A stretch of 64,000 bases of DNA from Alsobacter sp046349155. GTDB lineage: Bacteria; Pseudomonadota; Alphaproteobacteria; Rhizobiales; Beijerinckiaceae. Of the stretch, positions 1-7,447 are shown in pieces. The notes beneath the pieces were generated by a model that ran no database searches, was not told where the DNA came from, and saw only the letters and a program-made list of their open reading frames with translations. Position numbers and translations under genes: made by a program. Every line of letters begins with the position of its first letter. Within the stretch, counting starts at the first letter, position 1. The stretch covers positions 1,550,001-1,614,000 of the forward strand of contig JAXMCW010000001.1 in the NCBI GenBank assembly GCA_046349155.1, read 5' to 3'.

Positions 1-2
1 AG

Positions 3-737
3 CGGGCGCAGATGGTGTTTACTGATCCACCCTACAACGTGCCGATTGCCGGCCACGTGACGGGCAAGGGCCAGCACCAGCATCGCGAGTTCGCAATGGC
101 GTCTGGCGAGATGAGCGAGGCGGAGTTCTCAGCCTTTCTCGCAGGTTTCATCGAGCCCCTGGTCGCCTCCTGCGCCGATGGAGCGGTGAGCTTCGTTTGC
201 ATGGATTGGCGCCATCTCCTCGCGCTGCTGACGGTGGGCGCCGCCCACTTCTCCGAGCTCTTGAACCTGTGCGTCTGGAATAAGTCGAATGGCGGGATGG
301 GCAGCCTCTACCGCTCGAAGCACGAGCTGATCGCCGTCTTCAAGGTGGGCAAGGCGCCGCACATCAACAACGTCGCCCTGGGACGCCATGGCCGCAACCG
401 CACGAACGTGTGGGACTATGCCGGCCTCAATGCTCCAGTGGCAGGTCGCGATCGTGCTCTGGCTCTTCATCCGACGGTGAAGCCGGCGCCACTTGTGGCC
501 GACGCCATCCGCGACTGCTCGAACCACGGCGACCTGATCCTCGACCCCTTCTGCGGCAGCGGCACAACGCTGATTGCGGCGGAGAAGACCGGGCGTGTCG
601 CCCGCTGCATGGAGCTCGATCCGCTCTACGTCGACGCTGCCGTGCGGCGCTGGGAGCGCGCCACGGGGCAGAAGGCTCGACTCGCCGACACCGGCCGTCC
701 CTTTGGCTCGGAAGAGGCAGGGGAGGCCACGCCATGA
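3..737 (+). CDS. DNA adenine/cytosine-N4 methyltransferase (5' end cut by window)
   Basis: This is the catalytic part of an S-adenosylmethionine-dependent DNA methyltransferase of the N6-adenine/N4-cytosine class. The frame is already open at base 3, so the start and probably an N-terminal domain lie outside the window. The catalytic DPPY motif (bases 24-35) comes before the SAM-binding motif DPFCGSGT (bases 543-566), the order seen in beta-group enzymes such as CcrM. HPTVKP, a conserved element just upstream of the SAM motif, is also present. Relatives on mobile elements often carry a ParB-like domain in front; that cannot be seen here. The stop overlaps an ATG at 734 (ATGA), linking it to the next gene. 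It lies with terminase and recombinase genes, so it is probably an element-borne orphan enzyme. Target specificity cannot be read from the sequence. Confidence 0.88.
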   Translation, partial: RAQMVFTDPPYNVPIAGHVTGKGQHQHREFAMASGEMSEAEFSAFLAGFIEPLVASCADGAVSFVCMDWRHLLALLTVGAAHFSELLNLCVWNKSNGGMGSLYRSKHELIAVFKVGKAPHINNVALGRHGRNRTNVWDYAGLNAPVAGRDRALALHPTVKPAPLVADAIRDCSNHGDLILDPFCGSGTTLIAAEKTGRVARCMELDPLYVDAAVRRWERATGQKARLADTGRPFGSEEAGEATP

Positions 738-832
738 CCCGCAGACGCAAGTCCGATCTCAGTCTTAGCGAAACCACCTTTTCCACGTGTGACGAGGCCA
801 CCGGCTAGGTCCAAGCGTCTACCGACTATGAG
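734..832 (+). other. N-terminal leader of the DUF5681 frame, closed by in-frame TAG
   Basis: An ATG at 734, overlapping the methyltransferase stop, opens a 24-codon frame that ends in TAG at 806-808. The codons after the TAG (809-832) continue in the same frame directly into the DUF5681 gene, so the amber codon seems to split what was one gene starting at 734. Either the TAG is a nonsense mutation (or sequencing error), or translation restarts downstream at the GTG at 833. Confidence 0.55.
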
Positions 833-1225
833 GTGGGCTACGGCAAGCCGCCGAAGGACACCCGCTTCAAGCCCGGCCACTCCGGCAACCCGCGTGGACG
901 ACCCAAGGGTGCGCGGAACGTCGAGACGATCCTGCGTGAGGAACTCCTCGGGTCGATCACGGTCGTGGAAAATGGCCGGCGCCGAAAAGTGCCTCGCCTC
1001 ACCGCGCTGATGCGTCGACTGCTGGAAAAAGCCTTCGGAGGAGACGTGCGTGCCGGGCTCAAGCTGCTCGAGTTCGCCAGGCAACTCGCCCCAGAGGAGG
1101 TCAAGGCGGTTGTGGGCCAGGATATGCTGCCCGACGAAGCCGATTTGCTCGATCTACTTACGGCCCGGGCCACACGATTGGCTGCGGAAGGTGGAGAGCG
1201 CAACGGGGGAGAGGACCATGAATGA
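833..1225 (+). CDS. DUF5681 domain protein, possible small-terminase partner
   Basis: The protein opens with the DUF5681 signature: GYGKPP followed by RFKPG and SGNPRGRPKG within the first 30 residues. The start given is GTG at 833. The natural start may be ATG at 734, but an in-frame TAG at 806-808 lies between the two. The rest is a charged, mostly helical 130-residue chain with no other motif I recognise. DUF5681 genes commonly sit just before a phage-type terminase large subunit, and here the stop overlaps the terminase ATG by 8 bases, so a role as a small-terminase-like DNA-recognition subunit is a reasonable inference but not shown. If 833 is not used as a start, the gene is inactive. 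Confidence 0.72.
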   Translation: MGYGKPPKDTRFKPGHSGNPRGRPKGARNVETILREELLGSITVVENGRRRKVPRLTALMRRLLEKAFGGDVRAGLKLLEFARQLAPEEVKAVVGQDMLPDEADLLDLLTARATRLAAEGGERNGGEDHE

Positions 1226-2630
1226 TCATGCCCTCTTGGACCGCCTGCTTCGCGAAGATCCTTTCGCTTTCACTGCGCGTGTGTTTCAAACGGTGAACCC
1301 GGGCACCCCGTTCATCGACAGCTGGCACATCGACGCCATCGTGCACCAGCTCGAGCGGGTGAGGCGCGGGGAAACGCGGCGTCTCATCATCAACCAGCCC
1401 CCGCGCAGCTTGAAATCTCTGACGATCTCGGTGGCTTACGCAGCCTTCCTGCTCGGCCACGACCCCAGCCTCAAGATTTGGGTCGTGAGCTATTCGGAGC
1501 AGCTCGCCGGCGAACTCGTCCGGCAGTTCCGGGCCGTTGTGACGTCGGATTGGTACCGACGCATCTTCCCCGAAACGCGCGCGGCGAAGGATACCACGCA
1601 CGAGTTTGTGACGACGAAAGGCGGCGGGCGCCTTGCCCTGTCCATGGGGGGATCCATCACGGGCCGAGGCGCCGACCTCATCATCCTCGACGATCCCATG
1701 AACGCCGACCAGGCGACGTCCAAGGCCGCCCGCGAGAGCGTCATCAAGACCTACCGCGGCAGCCTCGTCTCGCGCCTCAACGACAAGACCAAGGGTGCGA
1801 TCCTCGTGGTGATGCAGCGCCTTCATGAAGAGGACCTCACGGGTGCTCTTCTTGATGATGGTGGGTGGGACCACCTGTGCCTTCCTGCCATCGCGCCGGA
1901 GCGCGAAGTCGTGCCGATCGGAGGCGACCGGGTCCATATTCGCGAAGCCGGTGATCCCTTGCAGCCCGAGCGTGAGGGTCTCGAGGTGCTGGAGGGGCTC
2001 AAGGCGGAATTGGGCAGCTTCACGTTCTCGGCCCAGTATCAGCAGAGCCCGGTTCCGCTCGAGGGAAACCTGATCAAGGTCGAATGGCTGCGGACCTTTG
2101 ACCACCCGCCCGCGCATGATTCCGACGGGCAGGTCGTGCAGAGCTGGGACACCGCCTCCAAGCCGGGCATCGATAATGATTTTTCGGTGTGTACGACCTG
2201 GCTCAAGAAGGGGACGAACTACTACCTCCTCGACGTCCTGCGGGTGCGCTGCGACTTTCCCGACTTGGAGCGGCACGTGCTTGAGCAAGCGCGGCGGTTC
2301 GGCACGCACGTGGTGCTGATGGAAGACACGGGTTCGGGCACTGCCCTCATCCAGCTCTTGAAGGATCGGCGCGGCCAAGTGCGCGCCATTGGCATCACAC
2401 CCAAAGGCGACAAGCAAACTCGTATGGCGTTGCACAGCTCGACGTTCGAGGCCGGCCAGGTCTTCTTGCCGCGCGACAAACCCTGGCGCGACGACTACGT
2501 CGCCGAACTCCTCGCCTTCCCGCAGGGCCGTCACGACGACCAGGTCGACAGCACCTCTCAGTTCCTGCTCTGGGCCAAGGAGGAATCGCGGCGACGCGGG
2601 CCCATCTCGATGCCCAGCTATCTGTGGTGA
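1218..2630 (+). CDS. Phage-type terminase large subunit
   Basis: This is a large terminase (packaging ATPase plus nuclease) of about 470 residues, the usual TerL size. I chose ATG 1218, which overlaps the DUF5681 stop, because the coding signal begins there; the frame is open further upstream. A Walker-A-like loop, QPPRSLKS, lies near residues 60-67 and a Walker B, LIILDDP, near 154-160. The C-terminal half holds RNase H-like nuclease acidic motifs: SWDTA near 309, MEDTGSG near 368 and HDDQVDS near 440. No portal, capsid or tail gene follows, so a complete prophage is not visible downstream; structural genes could lie left of the window. Terminase-like genes also occur in gene-transfer-agent and satellite elements, so packaging of this particular element is not certain. 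Confidence 0.9.
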   Translation: MNDHALLDRLLREDPFAFTARVFQTVNPGTPFIDSWHIDAIVHQLERVRRGETRRLIINQPPRSLKSLTISVAYAAFLLGHDPSLKIWVVSYSEQLAGELVRQFRAVVTSDWYRRIFPETRAAKDTTHEFVTTKGGGRLALSMGGSITGRGADLIILDDPMNADQATSKAARESVIKTYRGSLVSRLNDKTKGAILVVMQRLHEEDLTGALLDDGGWDHLCLPAIAPEREVVPIGGDRVHIREAGDPLQPEREGLEVLEGLKAELGSFTFSAQYQQSPVPLEGNLIKVEWLRTFDHPPAHDSDGQVVQSWDTASKPGIDNDFSVCTTWLKKGTNYYLLDVLRVRCDFPDLERHVLEQARRFGTHVVLMEDTGSGTALIQLLKDRRGQVRAIGITPKGDKQTRMALHSSTFEAGQVFLPRDKPWRDDYVAELLAFPQGRHDDQVDSTSQFLLWAKEESRRRGPISMPSYLW

Positions 2631-2818
2631 GAGGGGCGCCTTGGCGATCTAAGCGCCTTCGCGAGAATGGACTGGACTGTCGCGGGCAAGAGAGCGTTGC
2701 TGGGTCTCGGCGCCAGGGCAAGCTTTGCCGGCGCTTCTCCACCCCGCAGGTCGTGAGGCCAACCGCGGGGTTGCGTCAGTGACGGCGATGGTGCCGTCGC
2801 CTGATGCCGGAGAACACT

Positions 2819-3382
2819 ATGCCCCGCAAGACCTCTTCGACCCTCACTCCCACCCTCACCGACGCGCAGCTCATCCTCCTTTCGGCCGCCGCGCAGCGGC
2901 AGGATCGTGTCCTCGCACAGGGCGAGACCATGACCGCGCGCGCCTTCACACGGGCCCTGAACGGGCTCCTGAAGGCGGGGCTGGCCGAGGCGCTGCAAAG
3001 CAGGGACGACGAACCCAGCACCGAAATCTACGCGGCTACGTCCGCCGGTCTGGCGGCGATCGGCATCGAGCCGGAACCCACATCCTCGTCTGACGAAACG
3101 GTCGACTGGATCGTGGATGGTCAACTGGTGATGACCCCGCCCTCGGAAGACTCCCTTCGCCAGAATCCGACCACCAAGCGCGCCTTGATCATTGCGATGC
3201 TGGGCCGTGAGGAAGGCGCCACGATCGCGGACCTCATGGCCGCCACAGGCTGGCTCGCGCACACGACCCGCGCGGCGCTGACGGGCCTGCGCCACAAAGG
3301 CCACCGTGTGGAGCGCTCGCGCCCGGACGAGGGGCCGTCGATCTACCGCATCGTGGCCGACGCTCCCGAGAGGGCCGCATGA
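2819..3382 (+). CDS. DUF3489 domain protein
   Basis: A protein of about 187 residues whose C-terminal half matches the DUF3489 pattern: a stretch reading EGATIADLMAATGW, then ARAALTGLRHKGH, ending in a YRI box. The layout suggests a winged-helix-like DNA-binding fold, which is inference. ATG 2819 is preferred over the in-frame ATG at 2804 because GGAG stands 6 bases before it. The TGA stop (3380-3382) overlaps the ATG of the DUF2924 gene, and that gene in turn overlaps the recombinase, so the three are probably translated as a coupled unit. DUF3489, DUF2924 and a large serine recombinase are often found together in alphaproteobacteria. The function is unknown; an accessory or control role for the recombinase is plausible. 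Confidence 0.82.
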   Translation: MPRKTSSTLTPTLTDAQLILLSAAAQRQDRVLAQGETMTARAFTRALNGLLKAGLAEALQSRDDEPSTEIYAATSAGLAAIGIEPEPTSSSDETVDWIVDGQLVMTPPSEDSLRQNPTTKRALIIAMLGREEGATIADLMAATGWLAHTTRAALTGLRHKGHRVERSRPDEGPSIYRIVADAPERAA

Positions 3383-3864
3383 TGGCCGTTTCCCGCGCCG
3401 CGGGCACGTCACTGGAGGCCGAGATCGCGCATCTGCGTGGTCTCGACCTCGCCGGCCTTCGCGCCCGCTGGCGCAGCGTCACGGGGCGCAACGCCCCGTC
3501 GCACGTGCCCAAGCATCTGCTGTTCCGAATCCTTGCGTATCGGGTGCAAGCAGATGCGCTCGGTGATCTCGACAAGGCGACCGTCCGTGTCCTCGACAAG
3601 CTCGGCGGGGGAGGGGGATCGGCTAGGGGCACCAGCGAGCCCCTGGCCCTCCCGAGCGAAGGAACCCTCCGGCCCGGCACGTTGCTGATGCGGGAATGGC
3701 AAGGCGTCCAACATCGCGTTATGGCGCTCGACGAGGGCTTTGCCTGGAACGGCACCACCTACCGCAGCCTCTCGCAGGTGGCGCGCGCCATCACTGGCAC
3801 CCGCTGGAGCGGACCGCGCTTCTTCGGCACCGGCAAGGCCGGCGGGCGGGAGGTCGCGCCATGA
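3379..3864 (+). CDS. DUF2924 domain protein
   Basis: This 161-residue protein carries the DUF2924 features: an N-terminal helix reading LRARWRSVTGR, then HLLFRILAYRVQADA, a glycine-rich linker, and a C-terminal half with WQGVQHRVMALDEGFAWNG and SLSQVARAITGTRWSGPRFFG. That last stretch resembles a small DNA- or nucleotide-binding module common to this family. Two start codons are possible (3379 and 3382); the first is overlapped by the DUF3489 stop. Its own stop overlaps the recombinase ATG at 3861 (ATGA). The biochemical role is not known. The fixed position directly before a serine recombinase suggests it works with that enzyme, for example in site choice or directionality. Confidence 0.85.
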   Translation: MMAVSRAAGTSLEAEIAHLRGLDLAGLRARWRSVTGRNAPSHVPKHLLFRILAYRVQADALGDLDKATVRVLDKLGGGGGSARGTSEPLALPSEGTLRPGTLLMREWQGVQHRVMALDEGFAWNGTTYRSLSQVARAITGTRWSGPRFFGTGKAGGREVAP

Positions 3865-5522
3865 CCAAGGGCCCCGCCAAGCGGCTGCGCTGCGCCATCT
3901 ACACGAGGGTGTCGACCGACCACGGGCTCGAGCAGGACTTCAACTCCCTCGACGCGCAGCGCGAGGCGGCAGAGGCCTACATCAAGAGCCAGGCCCAAGA
4001 AGGCTGGACCCTGATCCGGGCGGCCTTCGACGATGGTGGTTTTTCCGGTGGCTCCACGGAGCGACCCGCGCTGCAGCGACTGCTGGCGGACATCCGCTCG
4101 GGAAAGATCGACGTCATCGTCGTCTACAAGGTCGATCGATTGACGCGGTCCCTGGCCGACTTCGCCAAGCTAGTGGAGCTCTTCGACGCCCACCAGGTGT
4201 CGTTCGTCTCCGTGACCCAGTCCTTCAACACCACGACGTCCATGGGCCGGCTGACGCTCAACGTGTTGCTCTCCTTCGCCCAGTTCGAGCGGGAGGTCAC
4301 CTCCGAGCGCATCCGCGACAAGATCGGCGCCTCCAAGAAGCGGGGGCTGTGGGTGGGTGGCATGGTGCCGCTGGGTTACGCGAGCCAGGACAAGAAGCTC
4401 GTCGTCGTCGAGGAAGAGGCCGAGCGCGTTCGCTTGATCTTCCGCCGCTACCTGGATCTCGGGAGCCTCGATAAGCTGCTGCGGGAGCTGCGCGACAGGG
4501 GCATTGTCACCAAACTTCGGATGCTCTCCACCGGTCAGACTCGCGGCGGCATTCCCTTCACCCGGGGATCTCTCGCCTATCTGCTGCGCAATCGCTTCTA
4601 CATTGGCGAGGTCGTCTACCGCGGCTCGATCTGCCCGGCCGAGCACGAACCCATACTCGATCGCTCCCTGTTCGAGACGGTCCAGAACAAGCTCACTGGC
4701 CAACAGCAAGGGCGGACCCGGGAGCGGCACGGATCGCAGGCACTGCTGACGGGCAAGCTGTTTGACGACAAGGGCAACCGAATGTCGCCGTCCCACGCTC
4801 GCAAGGCGGGACGGACCTACCGCTACTACATCTCCTCCGCGTTGCATCAGGGGCGGCGGGAGGAGGTGGGATCCGTTCCCCGCGTCTCCGCACCCGACTT
4901 TGAAGCCGTCATAGTCCGTGCGGTGCGAGAGCATTGCCCTGACGCCGCCGCGCTTAGCGTCGACGAACTGATCGAGCGACATCTCGTTCGGGCGCGGCTG
5001 TCCTCCGCCTCGATCGTGTTGGACCTGCTCCCGCACGAAGCAAAGTCCAGCCTTCAGGCAGCAAACGGAGATGCGGACCAGGACGAGCCCACACCGGTGA
5101 AGATCACCATTGCGTGGACGCGCGCTCCGACCCGGCGCGCACGTGACATCATCCTCCCCAAAGAGGCGGGCCGAAAACCCGTTCAGCCGATCGACGCCTC
5201 CACCCGAGCGACCCTGGTCAGGTCGATTGCCTTGGGCCGTCGCTGGCTCGCCGAGATCGTCGCCGGTCGCGTCGAAAGCCCGCAGGTCATCGCCAGCCGG
5301 GAGGGCTGCAGTCCGCGCCGCGTGACCATGATGATCTCACTGGCCTTCGTAGCGCCCGAACTGGTCAGGGCCGCGATCGATGGCCGACTCCCGCGAGGAA
5401 TCGGCTTTAGCCGCCTCGTCGACCCGCCAGCGGAGTGGTCCAGGCAAGCTGAGATGCTGGGTTTGCCCAGTCCTCACACTTTAGAACCAGCGACGGTCTA
5501 CGAGTGCGATGCGTCAATCTGA
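3861..5522 (+). CDS. Large serine recombinase (resolvase/invertase family)
   Basis: A site-specific serine recombinase of 553 residues. The resolvase domain spans about residues 8-155 with the catalytic serine in YTRVST (Ser18) and conserved arginines in the KVDRLTR segment. The Recombinase domain (about 175-290) follows, with the typical GGIPFTRGSLAYLLRN-like stretch. The zinc-ribbon position (about 295-340) is recognisable, but the cysteines that normally bind zinc are missing. I placed the start at ATG 3861 because RLRCAIYTRVSTD begins just behind it and the stop of DUF2924 overlaps it; the frame is open upstream. Enzymes of this type integrate or excise elements by double-strand exchange at short att sites, so this is the best candidate for moving the left-hand element. 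The att sites were not identified. Confidence 0.92.
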   Translation: MTKGPAKRLRCAIYTRVSTDHGLEQDFNSLDAQREAAEAYIKSQAQEGWTLIRAAFDDGGFSGGSTERPALQRLLADIRSGKIDVIVVYKVDRLTRSLADFAKLVELFDAHQVSFVSVTQSFNTTTSMGRLTLNVLLSFAQFEREVTSERIRDKIGASKKRGLWVGGMVPLGYASQDKKLVVVEEEAERVRLIFRRYLDLGSLDKLLRELRDRGIVTKLRMLSTGQTRGGIPFTRGSLAYLLRNRFYIGEVVYRGSICPAEHEPILDRSLFETVQNKLTGQQQGRTRERHGSQALLTGKLFDDKGNRMSPSHARKAGRTYRYYISSALHQGRREEVGSVPRVSAPDFEAVIVRAVREHCPDAAALSVDELIERHLVRARLSSASIVLDLLPHEAKSSLQAANGDADQDEPTPVKITIAWTRAPTRRARDIILPKEAGRKPVQPIDASTRATLVRSIALGRRWLAEIVAGRVESPQVIASREGCSPRRVTMMISLAFVAPELVRAAIDGRLPRGIGFSRLVDPPAEWSRQAEMLGLPSPHTLEPATVYECDASI

Positions 5523-6146
5523 CGCGCGCCTTCTCTGTGCCGAGCAATTTCGTGATCTAAGATTAGCAATCATCAGACGGTAAATCTGACGTGACGATAT
5601 CAATGTGAGTCGGACCTGACACATGACCTCCGGTGCAGACCACTTGCTCGAACACGCGCGCGCCAACGGAGGCAACTTTATGGTGCCTCGTTTTTTGGTG
5701 CAGGAGCCGGACATCCTTCAGCTCTATGAGGCAGGGCTGATCGAGCTCGACTGGCTCAATTGCTCCGATGAAGTGGTCGCGTTTTTTGTTGTGAGCCATG
5801 AGAACTCGGCTGCGCGGTCCGCGTGATTTATCATCTCGGCAGACCGGTGTTGCGATGAGTATTCCGAGCGGCGGCAGGCACTGTTTAGCGACCGAAAACA
5901 AAAGGCTCCCGAGAACTTCCCGTTGGCAACGGGTCTCCCCGAATCTTCCAACCCGTCTCCGCTGGTGGTGCGCATTCGAGACCAGGAAACGGAATTGAAC
6001 CCGCAGAGACTGGGCCCCAGTGAGCCGCCGAGGGGTGTGCCCAAAGCGAACTAGAGACTGGGTCCGTCAAAGTGCCCGACCTTAAGTCTCGGAGTTACGG
6101 CCCTTTTTCCGTGCGTCGCGGAAAATGGCAGTTCGGCGGGGGAGGG
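5523..6146. other. Stretch between recombinase and tRNA; boundary zone, no secure gene
   Basis: No convincing gene. A 67-codon frame at 5623-5826 (plus) has no ribosome-binding site and no family I know; it is the only weak candidate. A small hairpin, CCCGTT-GGC-AACGGG, sits at 5919-5933. A 13-base imperfect direct repeat, AGAGACTGGG followed by C/T and CC, occurs at 6005-6017 and 6053-6065. The tRNA 3' end faces this zone, making it the likely edge of the mobile element, but no second copy of the tRNA end is visible in the window. Confidence 0.4.
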
Positions 6147-6222
6147 TGGTGGGCCCGGCAGGACTCGAACCTGCAACAAGACGGTTATGAGCCGTCGGCT
6201 CTAACCATTGAGCTACAGGCCC
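6147..6222 (-). tRNA. tRNA with CAU anticodon (Ile2 or elongator Met)
   Basis: A full cloverleaf of 76 bases reads on the minus strand. The acceptor arms GGGCCTG and CGGGCCC pair throughout with one G-U, and the discriminator A and an encoded CCA follow. The anticodon arm is GACGG-CTCATAA-CCGTC, giving CAT, and the T arm is GCAGG-TTCGAGT-CCTGC. It is not the initiator, because the anticodon stem lacks the three G-C pairs and the first pair is matched. The acceptor stem resembles the CAU isoleucine tRNA (read as Ile after lysidine modification) more than elongator Met, but I cannot settle this by eye. The 3' end points to the mobile element on the left. Confidence 0.95.
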
Positions 6223-6561
6223 CCGCGCACTCCTTACGGAATGCTGAGCGTGCGGTCCAGAGCGCAGAGAACCGCGCGGGTGCCCCGGTGTGCCGTCCAA
6301 GGCCTTCCTGCTCCCATGGGAGACATGCGTTGATTGCATAACTTACGGAAAAATGCGATCTATCGATGCAAAAAATGATGCTCATATGGTCGTTTCTGCC
6401 CTCTTTTGCGCAATGACTGTGCAATTGATGAGCGTTCACGATCCAGTAACCACTGCGGTTCATGTTGCGACGCAATATGACGCGTTGGCTCCATCTCGCA
6501 TGTGCGATATGAAGGCCCCGAGGAAACGCCAAGGCCACTGATGTTGATTCAGGAGCGCCCC
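6223..6561. other. AT-richer spacer between tRNA and the DUF3563-like gene
   Basis: There is no gene. The part from about 6325 to 6480 is clearly less GC-rich than its surroundings and probably holds the promoters of the tRNA (minus) and of the gene at 6562 (plus). No clear -35/-10 pair could be fixed. Confidence 0.4.
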
Positions 6562-7095
6562 ATGGCCCACCCCATTGCATCCTTGCCGCTGCGCGGCGTG
6601 TCCGTCTCCCAGACTGGTTCTCTCCTGGAGCGTGCGCTCTACGCGTTCGTCTCGGCGCGCGTGCAGCGCGCGTCGGCGGAACTCTCGCGCTACGACAGCC
6701 TCGCCCAGCGCTACGGCCGCACGACCCGGCGCAAGACGATCCCCGCCCATCCGACGCTGGCCTGGTTCGTCTCGGCGCAGGTCTCCGCGTGGAAGACCGT
6801 CGACGAACTCACCCAGCATACCGACCGCACGCTGGACGATATCCAGATCCCCCGCGAGGCAATTCGCGCCCTCGCGGTGCTCTCCGCCTTCGGTTGGCCG
6901 CGCGATGACGCCTCGCCCGCGCGCGCGCCGGCCGGCATGCTCGCACAACTCCGCCGCCGCTTCTTCCCCAGCGACTCCGAGTTGCAGAACGCCTATCTCT
7001 CCGAGGCTGCTGACATCTACGACCTCGAGTACCGCATGTCCGAGTGGGACCGTCGCGGCACGATGCGGACGGCGGGCGGCCTGCGCGCGCGCTGA
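6562..7095 (+). CDS. DUF3563-like protein of unknown function
   Basis: A protein of 177 residues. I recognise only the C-terminal part: a run reading YLSEAADIYDLEYRMSEWD matches the short DUF3563 family (YLxEAxDxYDLExRxRExDR), which normally stands alone as a protein of about 50 residues. The first 120 residues are rich in arginine and alanine, have no membrane segment and belong to no family I recognise. ATG 6562 is preferred because AGGAGCG lies just before it; the frame also contains an ATG at 6541. It stands alone, with a strong hairpin 26 bases after its stop. The fusion-like layout could mean an extended family member. Confidence 0.6.
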   Translation: MAHPIASLPLRGVSVSQTGSLLERALYAFVSARVQRASAELSRYDSLAQRYGRTTRRKTIPAHPTLAWFVSAQVSAWKTVDELTQHTDRTLDDIQIPREAIRALAVLSAFGWPRDDASPARAPAGMLAQLRRRFFPSDSELQNAYLSEAADIYDLEYRMSEWDRRGTMRTAGGLRAR

Positions 7096-7120
7096 CCGGG
7101 CGGCGACACGCCCTGACCCT

Positions 7121-7146
7121 GCGGAGCGCCGCTACCGGCGCTCCGC
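7121..7146 (+). terminator. Perfect 11-bp hairpin after the DUF3563-like gene
   Basis: GCGGAGCGCCG, a CTAC loop and CGGCGCTCCGC form an uninterrupted stem 26 bases after the stop at 7095. It lacks a T-tract, so it may act as a U-less terminator or an mRNA 3'-end protector. Confidence 0.5.
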
Positions 7147-7447
7147 TGGAGCCCGCGAGCCCGGAACCGCCGGGCGAGATCCCAGGCCGCGCGCGCCGGC
7201 GCGACTTTCCAGCGCGAGTTGGACCCGCTCCGCCCGCCGCGACCCTGCGCAGCAGTGCTTTCGCGCGTGAGTTGTAATCACTCGTTTTTTGCACGCACTT
7301 TCCCAACGGCGTTAAGCAAAGGTTGAAAAAGTGCAAACAACGCCGGGCGGCGCGTGGACTCCATGCCCGCACGCGTGCTAACAGGTCGGAATTCTTAATT
7401 GTTTTTTTGCTGCGACGACGCGGCGACGCTGATTGCGAGTCGGCTTG
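7147..7447 (+). promoter_or_regulatory. Upstream region of the RTX-type gene with nested inverted repeats
   Basis: There is no gene. From 7288 to 7345 three pairs of 7-base inverted repeats interleave: TTTGCAC (7288)/GTGCAAA (7331), GCACTTT (7295)/AAAGTGC (7328) and CGGCGTT (7307)/AACGCCG (7339). They lie 100-160 bases before the start at 7448 in the AT-rich part, so they may be operator sites or an mRNA fold. No consensus promoter could be fixed. Confidence 0.35.

Noticed and set aside
5623..5826. 67-codon plus-strand frame after the recombinase
   Set aside because: No ribosome-binding site, no recognised family and an uncertain border zone; too weak to list as a gene.
6072..6341. Plus-strand frame with an ARQDSNL-like peptide over the tRNA
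   Set aside because: It is the well-known false translation of the antisense strand of a tRNA gene; the cloverleaf explains the sequence.
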